This document shows, piece after piece, positions 62,483 to 64,000 of a DNA stretch of 64,000 bases. The notes below the pieces were generated by a model that made no database searches, was not told the DNA's origin, and worked only from the letters and a program-made list of their open reading frames with translations. The translations under genes were made by a program, and so were the position numbers. The stretch is from assembly GCA_023105745.1 (NCBI GenBank), contig JALGQZ010000006.1, positions 248,001-312,000 of the forward strand, written 5' to 3'. Source of the DNA: Austropuccinia psidii (lineage: Eukaryota; Basidiomycota; Pucciniomycetes; Pucciniales; Sphaerophragmiaceae). Position 1 is the first letter of the stretch. Each line of letters starts with the position of its first letter.

Positions 62483-63122
62483 TGTGGAAATAAGAGGATG
62501 TGAAATGATTTAACCAAAGAACTCTGAAAAGAGAATTTAATTTCTGACAGATTACATCTTTAGATCACTGTGATCTTATCGCACCAAGACTACCATTAGT
62601 TTATAAATAAGTACTAGTGTTGTTTGTGTTCTACTATACTTATTAATTCCTCAGTTTACTTCTATTTTATTTGATAATTTAATATCGCATAATTGTAAAG
62701 TATTAAATTTTATGAATGTATCAAAGGTAGATATAATACTAAGCATTGTATCATTAATTTAATTTGTTAGCTAACATATTATTCAAACAAGCACACTCTG
62801 AAGCTTTTATATTTATTTCCCTCCACAATTAAGAAAAAGGAAACTTAAAACTTTGAGGTACTTATGATTATTCTCCATAGTAGCCCATGTGTAAATTCAT
62901 CAGCTTATGAGTTTATTAATCAGTAAAAATTTTAGTAAAAGACAATATAGTTAGTTATCAAATCAAACCATAGCTATAGACAGAAACAACTAGGTTAATT
63001 TAATCCCTAGCTCTAATACCTTCATAATATTTCATGTATTTATACTAACATATAAATTATCATTTATTGCTACTGGTTAAGATTTCATTTCAATAGAAAG
63101 ATAATTTAACTAAATTCTTGCA
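62483..63122 (+). repeat. Copia 3' LTR
   Basis: About 640 bp, starting TGTGGAAATAAGAGG and ending CTTGCA, giving TG...CA termini. Partner of 58195-58835. The flanking Gypsy sequence resumes directly at 63123 with GTTTTGACAGATTTTAGACC. Confidence 0.8.
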
Positions 63123-63479
63123 GTTTTGACAGATTTTAGACCCCTCAGGGAAGTGCACACCAGGAGGGGAGCTTAAATTTGGTAGGTGCCAGTCCCATCA
63201 GTGCTATAAAATAAAGATAAGAATTATTAAGGAGTGACTTTAAGGATAAAATCTTGAAGTTTGTAATTAAAGAGGATGGTCTATTTTCCCAGTGAAAATT
63301 GTCATAAAAAATAGAATTGGATGTTGCAAGAATGAACAAAGGTCCTTTTTCCAGAAATTGGGAAATGCTCACATAGTAGTCAATGCAATGATTACAAAAA
63401 AAGGTAGAATACCTCTAAGGGTGCATACCATCAGTGGGACTTACTTTTGGTAATTTCTCTCCCCACAAATAATAATAAA

Positions 63480-64000
63480 AGATCAGGCTCTTGAAGAATT
63501 TGGCCCTGGCTTTTCAGGATATAAATAATAAAAATACCTGACAAGTTCAGAGAAATTCTTGAGGATTTTGGCTGGTTCCCAAGTGGATACTTCTGGATAT
63601 TGACTTAAACCTTTCCATTCCACCAGGTACCATGATCTTCCTCTCTTGAGTTTGGAATCCAGTATTTTAGTGACTTCTATTCCTCCTATTATTCAATGAT
63701 AATTTGAGGAGGAGGCTCTTGATTATGATTTGGGATACTTGTTGTCTTGACTGGTTCTAGGAGGGAAATATGGAAGACTGGGTGGATTGACTTCCATTGA
63801 GATGGGATCTTGAGGTGATAGGTATGAGTGTTGACTTTCTTCAATATTGGAAATGAACCCAACCATCTTTATGAAATTTTTGGCAGTTATTGTTTATTTT
63901 ATGTTCTTGGAGGAAACCCATATCATGTCACCTGGATTGAAAACAGGTGGACTTTCTCTACTTATATCTGAATACCTCTAAAACCTGTTTATGAAAAATT
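63480..64000 (-). pseudogene. E3 integrase tail and chromodomain (partial, cut by window end)
   Basis: Equivalent to E1 14000-14520. The chromodomain, read on the minus strand at about 63660-63490, is better preserved than in E1: RSWYLVEWKGLSQYPEVSTW is followed by EP, keeping the aromatic positions that form the methyl-lysine pocket. Upstream the sequence (63890-63700) matches the KVNTHTYHLK...W-SIHPVF region. The integrase core lies beyond the window. Confidence 0.75.

Larger units (their letters stand above)
58195..63122 (+). mobile_element. Ty1/Copia retrotransposon nested in E3
   Basis: A 4.9 kb element on the plus strand with two ~640 bp LTRs and a decayed gag-protease-integrase-reverse transcriptase-RNase H interior, integrase before reverse transcriptase as in Copia. 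It sits in the 3' untranslated part of E3, between bases matching 13642 and 13643 of E1. Comparing the two shows no loss of Gypsy sequence at the site. The short target duplication is no longer clear (GATTC left, GTTTT right). Confidence 0.88.
56210..64000 (-). mobile_element. E3: second E1-family Gypsy copy, interrupted and running off the window
   Basis: The 3' LTR is 56210-57771. Internal sequence equivalent to E1 13225-13642 is at 57772-58194. It resumes at 63123 after a nested Copia element and continues to the window end with chromodomain and integrase-tail coding sequence. The 5' part and second LTR lie beyond 64000, so the target duplication (AGCTT would be the left copy at 56205-56209) cannot be checked. 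Confidence 0.85.

Noticed and set aside
1..64000. CRISPR arrays, rRNA, operons, bacterial-type signals
   Set aside because: None seen. Spliced DCP2, LTR elements and Harbinger remnants point to a eukaryotic nuclear genome.

Overview
The window looks like nuclear DNA from a very AT-rich, transposon-bloated basidiomycete. The best fit is a rust fungus (Pucciniales). The gag and pol wording of the two Gypsy families matches, from memory, predicted proteins of the myrtle rust Austropuccinia psidii; this is inference and no search was run. There is one clear host gene, many decayed mobile elements, and no bacterial-style operons, rRNA, CRISPR or recognisable tRNA.

Layout. 1-9.07 kb: a truncated and a complete copy of a ~1.37 kb LTR-like repeat (R1) flank decayed sequence that holds a reverse-transcriptase remnant (+) and an unidentified 82-codon open stretch (-). 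11.75-21.16 kb: complete but dead chromodomain Gypsy element E1 (minus strand) with a perfect 5-bp target duplication GTAAT. 25.3-26.1 kb: broken TET/JBP-like 2-oxoglutarate dioxygenase gene, followed by a third R1 copy (26.65-28.03 kb). 28.3-29.1 kb: PIF/Harbinger transposase remnant (-). 33.0-37.2 kb: an island with normal CpG content holding DCP2, the mRNA-decapping Nudix hydrolase, on the minus strand with six exons. 40.58-51.0 kb: a second, better preserved Gypsy element E2 (minus), with its catalytic motifs still readable. 53.5 kb: an unidentified exon-like fragment beside a lone E2-type LTR (53.87-55.63 kb). 55.86-56.2 kb: a second Harbinger-type transposase fragment, cut by the LTR of another E1-family Gypsy (E3), which runs from 56.21 kb past the window end. 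E3 is interrupted by a complete decayed Copia element (58.2-63.1 kb).

How it fits together. Hand counts give 2 CpG in bases 1-1200 and 25 CpG in 33661-34860 (inside DCP2). This is what CpG methylation and deamination of transposons would leave, with the host gene as an unmethylated island. The TET/JBP remnant is thematically related, since that family oxidises 5-methylcytosine, but here it is broken. DCP2 stands alone; nothing else in the window shares its pathway. Boundaries of degenerate elements are judged by eye and may be off by a few bases.
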